From Gallionella sp. (lineage in GTDB: Bacteria > Pseudomonadota > Gammaproteobacteria > Burkholderiales > Gallionellaceae): a stretch of 64,000 nucleotides of DNA. A model generated the notes under the pieces. It ran no database searches. It worked only from the letters and a program-made list of their open reading frames with translations, and was not told the DNA's origin. The translations under genes were made by a program, and so were the position numbers. Every line of letters begins with the position of its first letter. The stretch's first letter is position 1. The stretch lies in the NCBI GenBank assembly GCA_030645955.1, contig JAUSMR010000067.1:10541-74540 (forward strand), in the 5' to 3' direction. This document shows, in pieces, positions 7,998 through 17,600 of the stretch.

Positions 7998-10097
7998 CTA
8001 TTTTTGCGGCACTATCGTACCCATCTTGACGTGCTTCCAGTCATTGCCTTCGTGACAACGCTCGCAGCGGTCGCCAAAGCTGCCGTTATGCACGTCCTCC
8101 CGGTCATGGCAGCTGCCGCATGCAGTGGATGCCAGCACCTTCTTATCCATCGGCTTCTGGTGGCAGTCATAGCAGTTGCCAGCCACTTTCTTGTGCGGCC
8201 CGTCCAGCTTGAAATCGGTCTTGTTGTGGTCGAAATCCCATGCCTGCCAGGAGCGTGCGGTGTGGCAGGTCTGGCATTCCGTGCCCAGACGAAGCTTGTG
8301 CTTGTCATCTTTCTCATGACAGCCGAAGCACTCTTTGCTTGCATCCTTGTAGGTCGGAGCAGCGTGGCACTTCTTGCAAGTCACCAGCGCATGCCTGCCC
8401 AGCAGAGGGTACTTCGACATGCGTTGGTGGTCGAATCTGGTTTTGGTCCACGATTCTTCCATGTGGCAGGTTTCGCATTTTGTGCCAAGCTGGTCCTTGT
8501 GCTTATCATCCTTGCGGTGGCAGGAAATGCAGGCGGTCTCCAGCTTCTGCCCATACAACTGCTTGTCAGGAAGATGGCATGATTTGCATTTGACCGGAAC
8601 GTGCTTGTCCTTAAGCGGGTATTTCGTATCCCGCGTATGGTCGAAGGTCAGGGTTTTCCAGTCTTTTTCTGTATGGCAGGATTCGCACTTGGCGCCATAC
8701 GTTCCCTTGTGAGCTTTCTCCTGGTCAACCTTGCGGTGGCAACTGACACAGGTGGTCTCCAGTTTCTGCCCGTACAACTGTTTGTCAGGAAGGTGGCAGG
8801 ATTTGCATTTGACCGGAACGTGCTTTTCCTTTAGCGGGTATTTCGTATCCCGCGTATGGTCGAACACCAGGGTTTTCCAGTCTTTCTCTGTATGGCAAGT
8901 CTCGCACTTGGCGCCATAAGTTCCCTTGTGGCCTTTCTCCTGGTCATCCTTGCGGTGGCAACTGACACACGCTGTCTCCAGTTTTTCCAGTGCCTTCTTG
9001 GTTGCAATTCCGGCCACGCCGCTCTTGTGGCAAGTGTCGCACTTGGCATCGCGATGCTTGCCCTTAAGCGGATATTTCGTATCCTTGTCGTGATCGAACT
9101 TGGTGGTTTTCCAGTCTTTTTCTGTGTGGCAACTTTCGCACTTGTCGCCAAGCTTCCCTTGATGGCCTTTTTCCTTGTCATCCTTGCGATGGCAAGACAC
9201 GCACGTCGTCGAAAGATTCTGTTTGTACAATGGCTTTGCCGGCAGGTGGCAAGAATCGCATTTCACCTTCTCGTGCTTGTCGCGAAGCACATATTTGGTG
9301 TCCTTTTCGTGATCGAAATGTATTTCCTTCCAGCCACGGTCGTTATGGCAGGTTTCGCACTTCTCTCCATAGCGTCCCTTGTGGCCCTTGGCCTGATCAT
9401 CCTTGCGGTGGCAGGAATTACACTCTTTTGAAGCCTCCTTGAAAGTCTTTTCAAGTTTAAGTGCCTTGTCAAAATGGCATTTCTCGCATTTAACATCCGC
9501 GTGTTTTCCACCGGCCAGTTTAAATTTGGATTTTTCGTGATCGAACGTGGATTTTTTCCAATCCTTTGCGTTATGGCAGTTGCCGCATTCAAGGCCAAGC
9601 TTGCCCTTGTGCACATCATCCTTTTTGTGGCATGAGTCGCATTTGGAGGGTGTTTCGCGATACTTCAGCTTGGGTTTGTGGCAACCCTCGCATTTGGCCG
9701 TCTTGTGTTTATCTTCGAGGATGAACCCCGTCTCGTCATGCTTGAAACTCGTTTTGTCAAAGACGACTATCTTGGCATTGCGACCCTTGTGGTCGGTATG
9801 GCAGGTGCGGCACTCTTTATCATTATCTTTAAGGCGTCCGTGGTAGCCCTTATGCGCGTTTACATCCGCTGCTGTTTCCTTGTGGCAATCGAGGCATAGG
9901 CCGGTCTGCGCGCCCTTGTCGAAGCGCTTGTGGCAGTTTTTGCACTCGTCCTCATACTTGGCATGGCCCTCGATCACCTTGCCCGGCATCAGTGCGGTTT
10001 CGGCGGAATCAGCCGCAGCCCAATGCGACGAGAGCATCAGGACGGCTAATACCAGACAGCGGAAAAAATTAATACATGAAGTTGACCGCAATAACAT
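7998..10097 (-). CDS. 27-heme periplasmic c-type cytochrome built of three-heme modules
   Basis: 699 residues with a signal peptide ([18 protein letters not shown]) and 27 CXXCH motifs, counted directly. After one leading heme, hemes follow an a-b-c order eight times (a: CxSCHRKDD; b: [12 protein letters not shown]; c: VKCxxCH), then a final a and b. The module is 73 residues long; the copies at 8538-8975 are nearly identical even at DNA level, indicating recent tandem duplication. Lys and His are abundant, giving axial ligands for bis-His hemes. Known: 21-30-heme periplasmic cytochromes mark PCC3-type conduits of iron oxidisers. I infer a molecular wire spanning the periplasm between the inner-membrane gene product (10069-10953, overlap 29 bases) and the outer-membrane partners. 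Confidence 0.9.
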   Translation of the reverse strand: MLLRSTSCINFFRCLVLAVLMLSSHWAAADSAETALMPGKVIEGHAKYEDECKNCHKRFDKGAQTGLCLDCHKETAADVNAHKGYHGRLKDNDKECRTCHTDHKGRNAKIVVFDKTSFKHDETGFILEDKHKTAKCEGCHKPKLKYRETPSKCDSCHKKDDVHKGKLGLECGNCHNAKDWKKSTFDHEKSKFKLAGGKHADVKCEKCHFDKALKLEKTFKEASKECNSCHRKDDQAKGHKGRYGEKCETCHNDRGWKEIHFDHEKDTKYVLRDKHEKVKCDSCHLPAKPLYKQNLSTTCVSCHRKDDKEKGHQGKLGDKCESCHTEKDWKTTKFDHDKDTKYPLKGKHRDAKCDTCHKSGVAGIATKKALEKLETACVSCHRKDDQEKGHKGTYGAKCETCHTEKDWKTLVFDHTRDTKYPLKEKHVPVKCKSCHLPDKQLYGQKLETTCVSCHRKVDQEKAHKGTYGAKCESCHTEKDWKTLTFDHTRDTKYPLKDKHVPVKCKSCHLPDKQLYGQKLETACISCHRKDDKHKDQLGTKCETCHMEESWTKTRFDHQRMSKYPLLGRHALVTCKKCHAAPTYKDASKECFGCHEKDDKHKLRLGTECQTCHTARSWQAWDFDHNKTDFKLDGPHKKVAGNCYDCHQKPMDKKVLASTACGSCHDREDVHNGSFGDRCERCHEGNDWKHVKMGTIVPQK

Positions 10098-10953
10098 GAA
10101 CTATGCCTGTAAAAATTAATAGATAAAGAAAAGGCACATGAACCACGTGCCAAAGCGCAAAAAGACGGACCCAGGTCGCATAGGTAGCAGCGCTGCATAC
10201 CGCTTCCACATAGCCATTAATCCGTTCGCCCGCCAATTTCTGTTGGGCAGTTATTTCATCGTGCGGCAAGTTTTTTTCGCGGCCTGCTTTTTCAAGGGCA
10301 TGCCAGGCCTCTTTCCGGACTGCATGCGCAAGACTGTGTCCGCGCATACGCAAGCTCATGAAGCGCCAGCTGCGCGCCAAAACACCTTTCAATTTAAGAA
10401 CGGAATATGAACGGAAGTCTTCCAGCTTTTTTTCTATCTCCGGAGCAATGCTCAATATACTTTGCACGCTTTCGGCGCTCTCATTCAACAGTTGTTCCGC
10501 TTCGGCCAAACTTGTCTGGCGGCCATAAAGACCCTTATGAATATGCCGGTAAACAAATCGCCCGACCAATCCGCTGCCCGCCACAAGCAACATCGAGTAG
10601 AGCGCGACACTGCTATTCAGCGCGCCGACTTTGAAGGTGGTGTGAAATAACACCAGAATGGGACCGACAACGCCAAGAAACATATGGAATGCGAAGTAAT
10701 GGCGTACCGGCCCTGCCTTATTCATGAATCCCAAACGTTTGCGCAAAGAGTAAACCAGCAGCAAAAGCATCATGCTTCCGCCCACCAGGCCCATGTTGTA
10801 ACCAATAGTGTCACCGGCTTTATATGGCCTTTCTGTCGCCACAAACCAGGCAAGCGCGATTATAACAACAACAAATACCCAGACCGTGACATGCCACAAC
10901 ACGCGCAAGGCATTGTCAGTCAAGCTGGCATCAGATTTTTGATGGGTGTTCAT
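10069..10953 (-). CDS. Inner-membrane protein with conserved histidines, probable b-heme/quinone partner of the cytochrome conduit
   Basis: 294 residues. Transmembrane segments are visible at about 20-42, 52-72, 85-108 and 115-135, then a soluble/coiled helical region (about 140-250) and a last segment at 265-290. Histidines sit where b-type hemes could be held: HYFAFHMFLGVVGPILVLFH and ALWHVVHVP...[10 protein letters not shown]. This resembles ferric-reductase-like or cytochrome b membrane domains, but no exact family was recognised. It is the first gene of the minus-strand cytochrome operon and overlaps the 27-heme gene by 29 bases. Inference: it links the quinone pool to the periplasmic cytochrome. 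An AAGGAAA sequence about ten bases upstream of the ATG can act as ribosome binding site. Confidence 0.65.
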   Translation of the reverse strand: MNTHQKSDASLTDNALRVLWHVTVWVFVVVIIALAWFVATERPYKAGDTIGYNMGLVGGSMMLLLLVYSLRKRLGFMNKAGPVRHYFAFHMFLGVVGPILVLFHTTFKVGALNSSVALYSMLLVAGSGLVGRFVYRHIHKGLYGRQTSLAEAEQLLNESAESVQSILSIAPEIEKKLEDFRSYSVLKLKGVLARSWRFMSLRMRGHSLAHAVRKEAWHALEKAGREKNLPHDEITAQQKLAGERINGYVEAVCSAATYATWVRLFALWHVVHVPFLYLLIFTGIVHVIAVNFMY

Positions 10954-11287
10954 GCCGTGTTGTTTTCCTTATAATTATCAATGGTTTGGTACAAAAAATT
11001 AAGTGTATGGGACAAACATGCCTTTCTCAAGTTCAATCTGAAAATTATATTTGCATGTTAGAGCCGGAACCAAAAATGGGAAGTGATCTTCTCGTAAGGT
11101 TGGACAAGCGCAGCGTGCCCAACATTAATAGTGATACCTTTTTTGCCGGGCGGTCATGCCAGCCCAGTCTGATTGAAACAGAATTTACGCGCTTTGCGTC
11201 CTCGTTTCCATGAAGGATTGCACAGCCGCACTGTGACATATTCACATTCGACGATGATCCGGGGGAGCGAGAGCGTCCATGTTGGCA
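10954..11287. other. Promoter region upstream of the cytochrome operon
   Basis: 334 bases without a gene, between the end of the CRP-like regulator gene and the first gene of the conduit operon, both on the minus strand. It is A/T-rich near 10970-11060 and contains a CRP-like half-site pair at 11232-11246. I could not fix a -10/-35 pair with confidence. Confidence 0.5.
11232..11246. promoter_or_regulatory. CRP/FNR-like palindrome TGTGA-N5-TCACA
   Basis: The half-sites TGTGA and TCACA are perfect, but the spacer is five bases rather than the six of E. coli CRP sites. It lies about 280 bases before the first ATG of the cytochrome operon and directly after the gene for a CRP-type regulator. A role in regulating the conduit is speculative because of spacing and distance. 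Confidence 0.3.
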
Positions 11288-11947
11288 TTAGCGCTCCGGG
11301 AGTTCCTTGTGCACGATGATCCGCCTGTTTTCGACGGAGATGTAGCCGCAGTTGGTGAGATCGGTGATGATGCGGCTGACCATTTCGCGCGAGGCGCCGA
11401 TGCGCGCGGCGATTTCCTGCTGGGTCAGGCGTTCGGTGGCGAGGCGCCCGTCTTCGCGCCGGGTGGCATGTTCCTCGATGAACTTCAGCAGGCGGCAATA
11501 GACGCTCATGAGCGCCAGGTTGTGCACGCTGTCCGCAAGGTTGCGTATCTTGCGAATCAGGCGCCCGATCAGATCGCGCGCAAAATCGGGATGGTGCTCG
11601 ATCAGTGCCTTGACCTCGGCCTTGGGGATGACGAAGAAGCGGCATGCCTCCTGGGTCATGATGGACGCGGTGCGCGGCCCGCCATCCAGCGCAACCTCAC
11701 CAAAATAGTCGCCGGGGCTGATCGTGCTTAACATGAACTCCTTTCCGTTCTCGTCGCTGATGAAGACCTTGACCCGGCCTGACAGGATGACGTAGAGAGA
11801 GTCGGAAAGATCACCGGCATGAACGATGATGCTGCCCTTGGGGTACGTTCGCACCATGCCCTGGGGGATCAATTCCTTCAGCACGCTTTCGTCGAGATTC
11901 AGGAAAGGGGTAAGGTTCTGTTGCATCGCCATGGGACTATTTATCAT
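11288..11947 (-). CDS. CRP/FNR-family transcriptional regulator
   Basis: About 219 residues when started at the ATG at 11947; the frame is open to another ATG at 12034 but the added 29 residues are proline-rich and not part of the family fold. Domains: cyclic-nucleotide-binding-like beta barrel (GSIIVHAGDLSDSLYVILSG, then GDYFGEVALDGGPRTAS), dimer helix (about 115-150) and a C-terminal winged helix with the recognition pattern LTQQEIAARIGASREMVSRI. The GEVAL....RTA phosphate-cassette pattern is CRP-like, and no FNR-type N-terminal cysteine cluster is present, so cAMP or another small ligand is more likely than an Fe-S sensor. It sits upstream of the cytochrome operon on the same strand and may control it. 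Start choice is uncertain as no strong ribosome binding site is visible. Confidence 0.85.
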   Translation of the reverse strand: MINSPMAMQQNLTPFLNLDESVLKELIPQGMVRTYPKGSIIVHAGDLSDSLYVILSGRVKVFISDENGKEFMLSTISPGDYFGEVALDGGPRTASIMTQEACRFFVIPKAEVKALIEHHPDFARDLIGRLIRKIRNLADSVHNLALMSVYCRLLKFIEEHATRREDGRLATERLTQQEIAARIGASREMVSRIITDLTNCGYISVENRRIIVHKELPER

Positions 11948-12057
11948 GAATTTTGGAGAGTTCTCTGCCCGGCATGCCGGGGGCGGCGCAGGCGACTTGT
12001 GCATTGGGTACGCCAGGATTTCATTCGGCTTCACTCAAGACATGCTTACCCTGATAG

Positions 12058-12085
12058 TTGACACTGCGATTAGTTCTCATATTAA
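12058..12085 (+). promoter_or_regulatory. Sigma-70-type promoter
   Basis: TTGACA, a 16-base spacer and TATTAA give a near-consensus pair reading rightwards, toward the small ORF at 12201 and the oxidoreductase at 12469. It lies in the divergent region after the regulator gene start. Confidence 0.45.
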
Positions 12086-12200
12086 TTCACCGGGGCGCCA
12101 AGTCAGCGGGGGTAAATTTGAAAATGCCAAAAGGCCTGCTCTTCAACAATAATATAAAATTATAAATGAATCTTTTTTATCCGAGCTTCATGCAAAACTG

Positions 12201-12401
12201 ATGATGCGAGTGAGAATTTTGCTGATTTCAGGTAGAGGTGGGCTGCTATTACTGACAAGATGCGAGTTATCTAAACAAACATTAACGCCCGAAATGGATA
12301 CTACGCAACGCATTGGAATAATGCAACGCTGGTTTGTGATGCAGCACGAACTGATGCCTGAGATGAGGAACGAAGTGGGCGTGTTGACGCCGAAGCAATA
12401 G
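12201..12401 (+). CDS. Small hypothetical protein, possibly exported
   Basis: 66 residues: a basic, hydrophobic N terminus (RVRILLISGRGGLLLLTRC) that could be a signal or lipoprotein sequence, then a Met- and Gln-rich segment (MDTTQRIGIMQRWFVMQHEL) that looks like a short amphipathic helix. Similar Met-rich small exported proteins exist in betaproteobacteria, but I do not recognise a family. It lies about 110 bases after a good promoter and 67 bases before the oxidoreductase gene. The ribosome binding site is weak, so the start or even reality of the gene is uncertain. Confidence 0.35.
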   Translation: MMRVRILLISGRGGLLLLTRCELSKQTLTPEMDTTQRIGIMQRWFVMQHELMPEMRNEVGVLTPKQ

Positions 12402-12468
12402 CGCTGGCTTATTATTTACACTAAAATTAACAAATCAAATTCTTGTTGCAAAAACAACACAAAATAAA

Positions 12469-13764
12469 ATGCACGAATTACTTGTTTACGCGATTTATCT
12501 GGTTCCGCTGATCATCCTGATAATTATCTACCGGAGAAAGGGTCGCAAACGCACCACCGCTGCCCGGACTGAATGGCAGGAGGTGCAAGCCGCCGGTCTT
12601 ACCGAGCCGCCATCGCTGCATCCATATATCGATCCAGCCATCTGTATCGGTGCCGTGTCGTGCGCGAAAGCCTGCCCTGAAAATGCCATCGGGATCATCG
12701 ATCACAAGGGGTTTTTCATCAACCCGTCAGTCTGCATCGGTCATGGCGCCTGCGCTGCCGTATGTCCGTCCGGCGCGATCCGCCTTGTTTTCGGCACCGA
12801 GAAACGCGGCGTCGACATACCTTTTGTCAATCCCAGTTTTGAAACCAACATCGAGGGTTTGTTCATTGCCGGCGAACTTGGCGGCATGGGGCTGATCCGC
12901 AAGGCAGTGGAACAGGGCAAGCAAGCCATTGCGCACATCAAGAAGCGGCGTGTCGCCGGAACAGACTACGACGTAATCATCATCGGCGCGGGACCGGCCG
13001 GAATCTCAGCCACCCTGGGGGCACAGGAAGCCGGCCTGCGCTACCTTACCCTTGAACAGGAGGACGCAATCGGCGGGACTGCGCTTCATTATCCGCGCCA
13101 AAAAATCGTGATGACCGCACCGATGACCCTGCCACAGATCGGAATAATAAAATTAACCGAAATCAGCAAAGAGGCGCTGATCGAATTGTGGACAGATGTG
13201 GCCCAAAAAACCGGCATCAAGATTAACTTCAACGAGCGCATGGATGCGCTTCGCAATGAAAACGGGAAGTTCATCGTCTCAACGCCGAAAGGGCAATACA
13301 CAGCCGGGAGCGTGCTGCTCGCCATTGGACGGCGCGGTACACCCCGCAAGCTGGACGTCCCCGGTGAAGAGTTGGCGAAAGTGTGCTATCGCCTGACAGA
13401 CCCGAGCCAGTATCAAGGCAAACATGCGCTGGTTGTAGGCGGCGGCGATTCTGCGCTCGAGGCGGCACTTTCCCTTGCGGAAGAACCGGGTACGACCGTG
13501 ACGCTCGCGCACCGCAGTGAAGTCTTCACCGGCGCAAAGCCGAAAAACCGCGAACGCATCAAGGCGGCGGAGCAGAATGGCCGGGTTAAAGTCCTGATGA
13601 AGTCAAAAGTGCTCCAGATTGAAAAAGAGCGAGTCCTGCTGGACCATAACGGACATCCGATGGAAATTCCCAGCGATGTCGTCATCGTCTGCGCCGGCGG
13701 CACTTTGCCAATTCCAATGCTGAAGGAAATTGGCATACGGGTTGAAACGCGTTACGGTACCTAG
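12469..13764 (+). CDS. Membrane-tethered ferredoxin-flavoprotein: thioredoxin-reductase-like FAD/NAD(P) oxidoreductase
   Basis: 431 residues. One transmembrane helix (about 4-22, YAIYLVPLIILIII) followed by a basic stretch places the rest in the cytosol. Residues about 60-110 are a two-cluster ferredoxin-like domain, CIGAVSCAKACP and CIGHGACAAVCP; in each the second cysteine of the usual CX2CX2CX3C is replaced (Ala, His). A pyridine-nucleotide-disulfide reductase domain follows with FAD motif IIIGAGPAGISA (about 168) and NAD(P) motif ALVVGGGDSALEAA (about 322). No CxxC redox pair of true thioredoxin reductase is present. It probably moves electrons between NAD(P)H and a ferredoxin-like or membrane acceptor. 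The C terminus (RVETRYGT) coincides with a direct repeat flanking the adjacent transposon block, so the original end may have been altered. Confidence 0.85.
   Translation: MHELLVYAIYLVPLIILIIIYRRKGRKRTTAARTEWQEVQAAGLTEPPSLHPYIDPAICIGAVSCAKACPENAIGIIDHKGFFINPSVCIGHGACAAVCPSGAIRLVFGTEKRGVDIPFVNPSFETNIEGLFIAGELGGMGLIRKAVEQGKQAIAHIKKRRVAGTDYDVIIIGAGPAGISATLGAQEAGLRYLTLEQEDAIGGTALHYPRQKIVMTAPMTLPQIGIIKLTEISKEALIELWTDVAQKTGIKINFNERMDALRNENGKFIVSTPKGQYTAGSVLLAIGRRGTPRKLDVPGEELAKVCYRLTDPSQYQGKHALVVGGGDSALEAALSLAEEPGTTVTLAHRSEVFTGAKPKNRERIKAAEQNGRVKVLMKSKVLQIEKERVLLDHNGHPMEIPSDVVIVCAGGTLPIPMLKEIGIRVETRYGT
13740..13762. repeat. 23-bp direct repeat, left copy, flanking the RAYT block
   Basis: Begins GGTTGAAAC and ends CGTTACGGTACCT; matches 14673-14695 at 22 of 23 positions in the same orientation. 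It forms the last codons of the oxidoreductase gene. It may be a duplicated target or an imperfect recombination footprint. Confidence 0.7.
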
Positions 13765-13831
13765 TGTAGCAACCTGTAATCAACGGTACATTACTATTGC
13801 TCGCGCAAAGGCGCGAAGAGCGCGAAGCCCG

Positions 13832-14048
13832 GTAGGATGCGGTGACGAAGGAACCGCATCGCTCGCGTTCGTTGACCGTACATAGATCTGTTGCGCGCGG
13901 CGTTCGCGTCTGCAAATGATGCGGTTCGTGCCTCACCACATCCTACGGCACTCGCGAATGATGAGGTGCGTGCCTTACCGCATCCTACGGAACTACGGCA
14001 CTTCGGAACGCCGTAGGATGCGGTGACGAAGGAACCGCATCGCTCGCG
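13832..14048. repeat. Cluster of four REP elements upstream of the RAYT gene
   Basis: Two forward copies (13832-13867 and 14013-14048, GTAGGATGCGGTGACGAAGG...) and two inverted copies (13918-13950 and 13960-13990, ending CGCATCCTACGG-like). Each contains a short imperfect hairpin. They surround the transposase gene together with a fifth copy at 14638-14670, the usual arrangement of REPs and their cognate RAYT. The region 13765-14075 contains no other recognisable feature. Confidence 0.85.
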
Positions 14049-14075
14049 TAACCCATACAACAGAACAGAGCCATC

Positions 14076-14603
14076 ATGACCGAATACCGCCGCGCCCATG
14101 TTTCCGGAGCAAGCTGGTTTTTCACAGTGAATCTCGCCCAACGCAAGGGGAATAGCCTGCTCGTTGACCGGATAGACATGCTACGCGTAGCGTTCGGGTT
14201 GGTACGGGAACGGTATCCGTTTCGCCTGGATGCGGGGGTAATTTTGCCTGAGCACCTGCATTGCATCATGACATTGCCCGAAGGCGACGCAGATTTCTCC
14301 ACTCGCTGGAATTTGATCAAGGGCAGTTTTTCCCGCGCGATTGAAAAAGGTGAACGCATCTCCCAAAGCCGGACAAAGCGAGGTGAAAGGGGAATATGGC
14401 AACGCCGTTTCTGGGAGCACCTGATTCGCGACCAGAAGGATTTTAATCGCCACGCAGATTACATTCACTGGAATCCGGTCAAGCATGGCTGGGTTCGCCG
14501 TGTCGCCGATTGGCCGCATTCCAGCTTTCACGATTGCGTGCGTCGCGGAATTTACCCGATGGATTGGTGTGGAGTGATGGACGAGATGGTGGCCGGGGAG
14601 TGA
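14076..14603 (+). CDS. REP-associated tyrosine transposase (RAYT, Y1/IS200-like)
   Basis: 175 residues. RAYT proteins are single-domain HUH nucleases that cut REP hairpins in single-stranded DNA through one tyrosine. The histidine pair is seen in LPEHLHCIMTLPEG (about residues 56-69), and the active-site tyrosine in HADYIHWNPVKHG (about residue 128). The family signature IWQRRFWEHLIRDQKDFNRH is complete. The gene is bracketed by five REP copies of matching sequence, so enzyme and substrate are both present and the unit looks intact. It is followed by a short TGGCGCGAG tandem triplication (14604-14635). The whole block is bounded by a 23-bp direct repeat. Confidence 0.92.
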   Translation: MTEYRRAHVSGASWFFTVNLAQRKGNSLLVDRIDMLRVAFGLVRERYPFRLDAGVILPEHLHCIMTLPEGDADFSTRWNLIKGSFSRAIEKGERISQSRTKRGERGIWQRRFWEHLIRDQKDFNRHADYIHWNPVKHGWVRRVADWPHSSFHDCVRRGIYPMDWCGVMDEMVAGE

Positions 14604-14637
14604 CGCGAGTGGCGCGAGTGGCGCGAGTGGCGCGATC

Positions 14638-14670
14638 GATGCGGTTCGTGCCTCACCGCATCCTACGGCA
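14638..14670. repeat. REP element downstream of the RAYT gene
   Basis: Inverted-orientation copy (GATGCGGTTCGTGCCTCACC...) matching the one at 13918-13950 with a single base change. Confidence 0.8.
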
Positions 14671-14672
14671 AT

Positions 14673-14695
14673 GGTTGAAACCCGTTACGGTACCT
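14673..14695. repeat. 23-bp direct repeat, right copy
   Basis: Copy of 13740-13762 with one mismatch; overlaps the last codons of the minus-strand RND pump gene, whose C terminus it therefore encodes. Confidence 0.7.
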
Positions 14696-17600
14696 GGTCG
14701 TCGCCTGCAAGTTTGAGCGGCCCGCTGCCCGAAAAGCGATCGAGATACAGGTAGATCACCGGCGTGATAAACAGCGTGATCACCTGCGAGAACAACAATC
14801 CCCCGACTACAGCGAGACCCAGCGGTTGGCGCAGCTCTGCGCCCGCGCCCATGCCAAGGGCGATAGGCAGTGCGCCCATCAGTGCTGCCAAGGTGGTCAT
14901 CATGATAGGCCGGAAACGCAGCAGGCATGCGGTGCGGATCGCTTCATGCGGCGCCATGCCGCTGTTGCGCTGCGCATCGAGCGCGAAGTCGATCATCATG
15001 ATGGCGTTCTTCTTGACGATGCCGATCAGCATCAGGATGCCGATCATCGCGATGATCGAAAGCTCCATGTTGAACAGCCACAACATTGCCAGTGCGCCGA
15101 CCGCAGCCGAGGGGAGTCCGGAAAGAATCGTGATCGGGTGGATGTAACTCTCGTACAGCACGCCAAGCAGCACATAGATCACCAGCAGCGCTGCGGCGAT
15201 CAGTACTGCCTGACTCGCCTGCGAAGACTGGAACGCCGCCGCGTCGCCGCCATAGCTGGTGAGTATGCTCACCGGCATATTGAGCTCGCTCCTGAATTGC
15301 GCAATGCGCCTGGATGCATCGCCCAGCGCCGCGCCGGGAGCAAGGTTGAACGAAACGGTCAGCGCATCGAGTTGTCCGGCGTGATTGATTGAGATGGGTC
15401 CCACTTCGCGCTCGACGGTCGCAACGCTGGCCAGTGAAACCAGCGTGCCATTCCTGCTGCGTACATAAATCTTGCCAAATGCGCTCTCGTCGGCGCGGTC
15501 CTCGGCAGAGACCTGCATGATGACCTGATAGCTGTCGCTGGAAGTGTAGATCGTCGAGACCTGTCGCTCACCGAAAGCACTGTAGAGCGCGGATCGGATG
15601 TCCGCGATCTGCACGCCCAGCAGATTGGCCTTGTCCCGGTTGATATTGAGCCGCGCCTGCAGGCCCTTCAGTTGCGAGTCGCTGGTGACATCGCGAAAAA
15701 TGGCATCTTCTCCCATACGTGCCATCAGGCCATTGGCCGCCTCGCGCAACTCTTCGGCATGCACGCTGCGCATGACGTACTGATAGCGGCTCTTGCTGAC
15801 GCGACCGCCCAGCCTGAGGTTCTGAATGGGGTTGATGAAAACATTGACGCCGGGAACGGCGCGTACCTCGCGACGCAGGTCTTCGACCACCTTGTCGATC
15901 GGCGGACGCTCGCTGCGCGGTTTGAGGTTCATGAACAGGCGTCCGCTGTTGCTGGCGCTGGCGTTAACAATGAGCGTATCGACGGCAGGATTGGCGCGGA
16001 TCACGTCGCCCGTGCGCTGTAACAGGTCGGCCATCGCGGGAAAGGAAATATCCTCGACCGCCTCCACCGTGATCAAAGCCAGGCCGACGTCCTCATTGGG
16101 AAAGAAACCCTTGGGCAAGACCATGAACAGCGCGATGGTGGCGATCAGCGTGCCGATCGCGATGCCGAGCACGATACGGCTGTGGCGCAATGACCAGTCG
16201 AGCGCGCGTTCGTAGGATGAAAGTAGCCGGGTGAAACCGTGCTCGAACCATGCGGTCAATTTCAGGCCGCGTCTTTCTGTTTCATGCGGGGCAGTTTCGA
16301 TTTCTTGCTGTACCAGGTAGCGGCTGGCCAGCATCGGGACCAGCGTAAGCGACACCACGGCCGACACCAGCACGGCGATCCCCACGACGGCGGCAAATTC
16401 ATGGAACAGCAGTCCGATCACGCCGGGCATGAAGAAGATCGGGATGAATACCGCGACCAGCGAGAGGGAAATCGAGATGATCGTAAAGCTCATTTCCTTC
16501 GACCCTTGCAGCGCAGCCTGCAGCGGCGGCATGCCTTTCTCGACGTGGCGCACGATATTCTCCAGCATCACGATGGCGTCATCCACCACCAGACCGACCG
16601 CAAGAGTAATGGCAAGCAGCGAAATATTGTCCAGGCTGTAGCCGAAGGCGCCCATCAGCGCCACCGTCCCCAGCAGCGAAATCGGCAGCGACAGCGCCGG
16701 AATGAAGGTGGCAGTGGCCTTGCGCAGGAACAGGAAAATCACCAGCAAGACCAGGGCGATGGTGATCGCCAGCGTGACCTGCACGTCGTGGATAGCATTG
16801 CGGATTGACACCGAGCGATCGTTGCGCAGCTTGAGCTGGATCGACGATGGCATCTGCGCGATGAGCCCGGGCATCGCCGCCTTGATGGCATCCACCGTCG
16901 CGACGGTGTTGGCGCCCGGCTGGCGCTGCACCGAAAGCGTGATGGCGCGTTCGCCGTTGGCCCAGCTTGCCGTCTTGACCGATTCCACGCTGTCCTCGAC
17001 CGCGGCAACCTCGGAGAGCCGTACCGGAGCGCCGCTCGGGGCGGTGGCCACAATCAGACTGGCAAACGCGGCGGCGTTGCCGAGCTGGCGGTTGGCCTGG
17101 ATGATGAGCGTCTGGCGCGGCCCTTCGAGCGTGCCGACCGGTGAATTGGCATTGGCGCTGCGCAGCGCGCTGGCGATGTCATCGACGGTCAGGTTGCGCG
17201 TCGCAAGCGCTTCCGGATTCACGCGCACGCGCACGGCATATTTCTTCTGCCCGTTGATGTTTACCTGCGCCACGCCGGAAAGCGTGGAGAGCGTCGGCGA
17301 AATGAGGTCGCTGGCGAAACTGTTCAAATCCGAGAGCGACATCGAGGGCGAGGTCAGGCTGAGGAAAATGATCGGCGCGTCGGCGGGGTTGACCTTTTGA
17401 TAGGACGGAGGTGTGGTCATTTCCGCCGGCAGCGAGCGTTGCGCGCGCAGCAATGCCGCCTGCACATCGATGGCGGCGCTGTCTATATTGCGATCCTGAT
17501 CGAATTCCAGTGTGATCGAGGTGTTGCCCAGCGTGCTCGTCGAGCTGATCACGGACAGGCCGGAGATGGTGGAGAACTGGCGCTCGAGTGGCGTGGCTAC

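Noticed and set aside
8500..8980. Regular direct repeats resembling a CRISPR array
   Set aside because: The repeats are in frame in the 27-heme cytochrome gene and encode heme modules; unit length (about 219 bp) and lack of variable spacers exclude CRISPR.
14604..14635. TGGCGCGAG tandem triplication
   Set aside because: Three units only, directly after the transposase stop; most likely part of the REP-rich context and too short to call a separate element.
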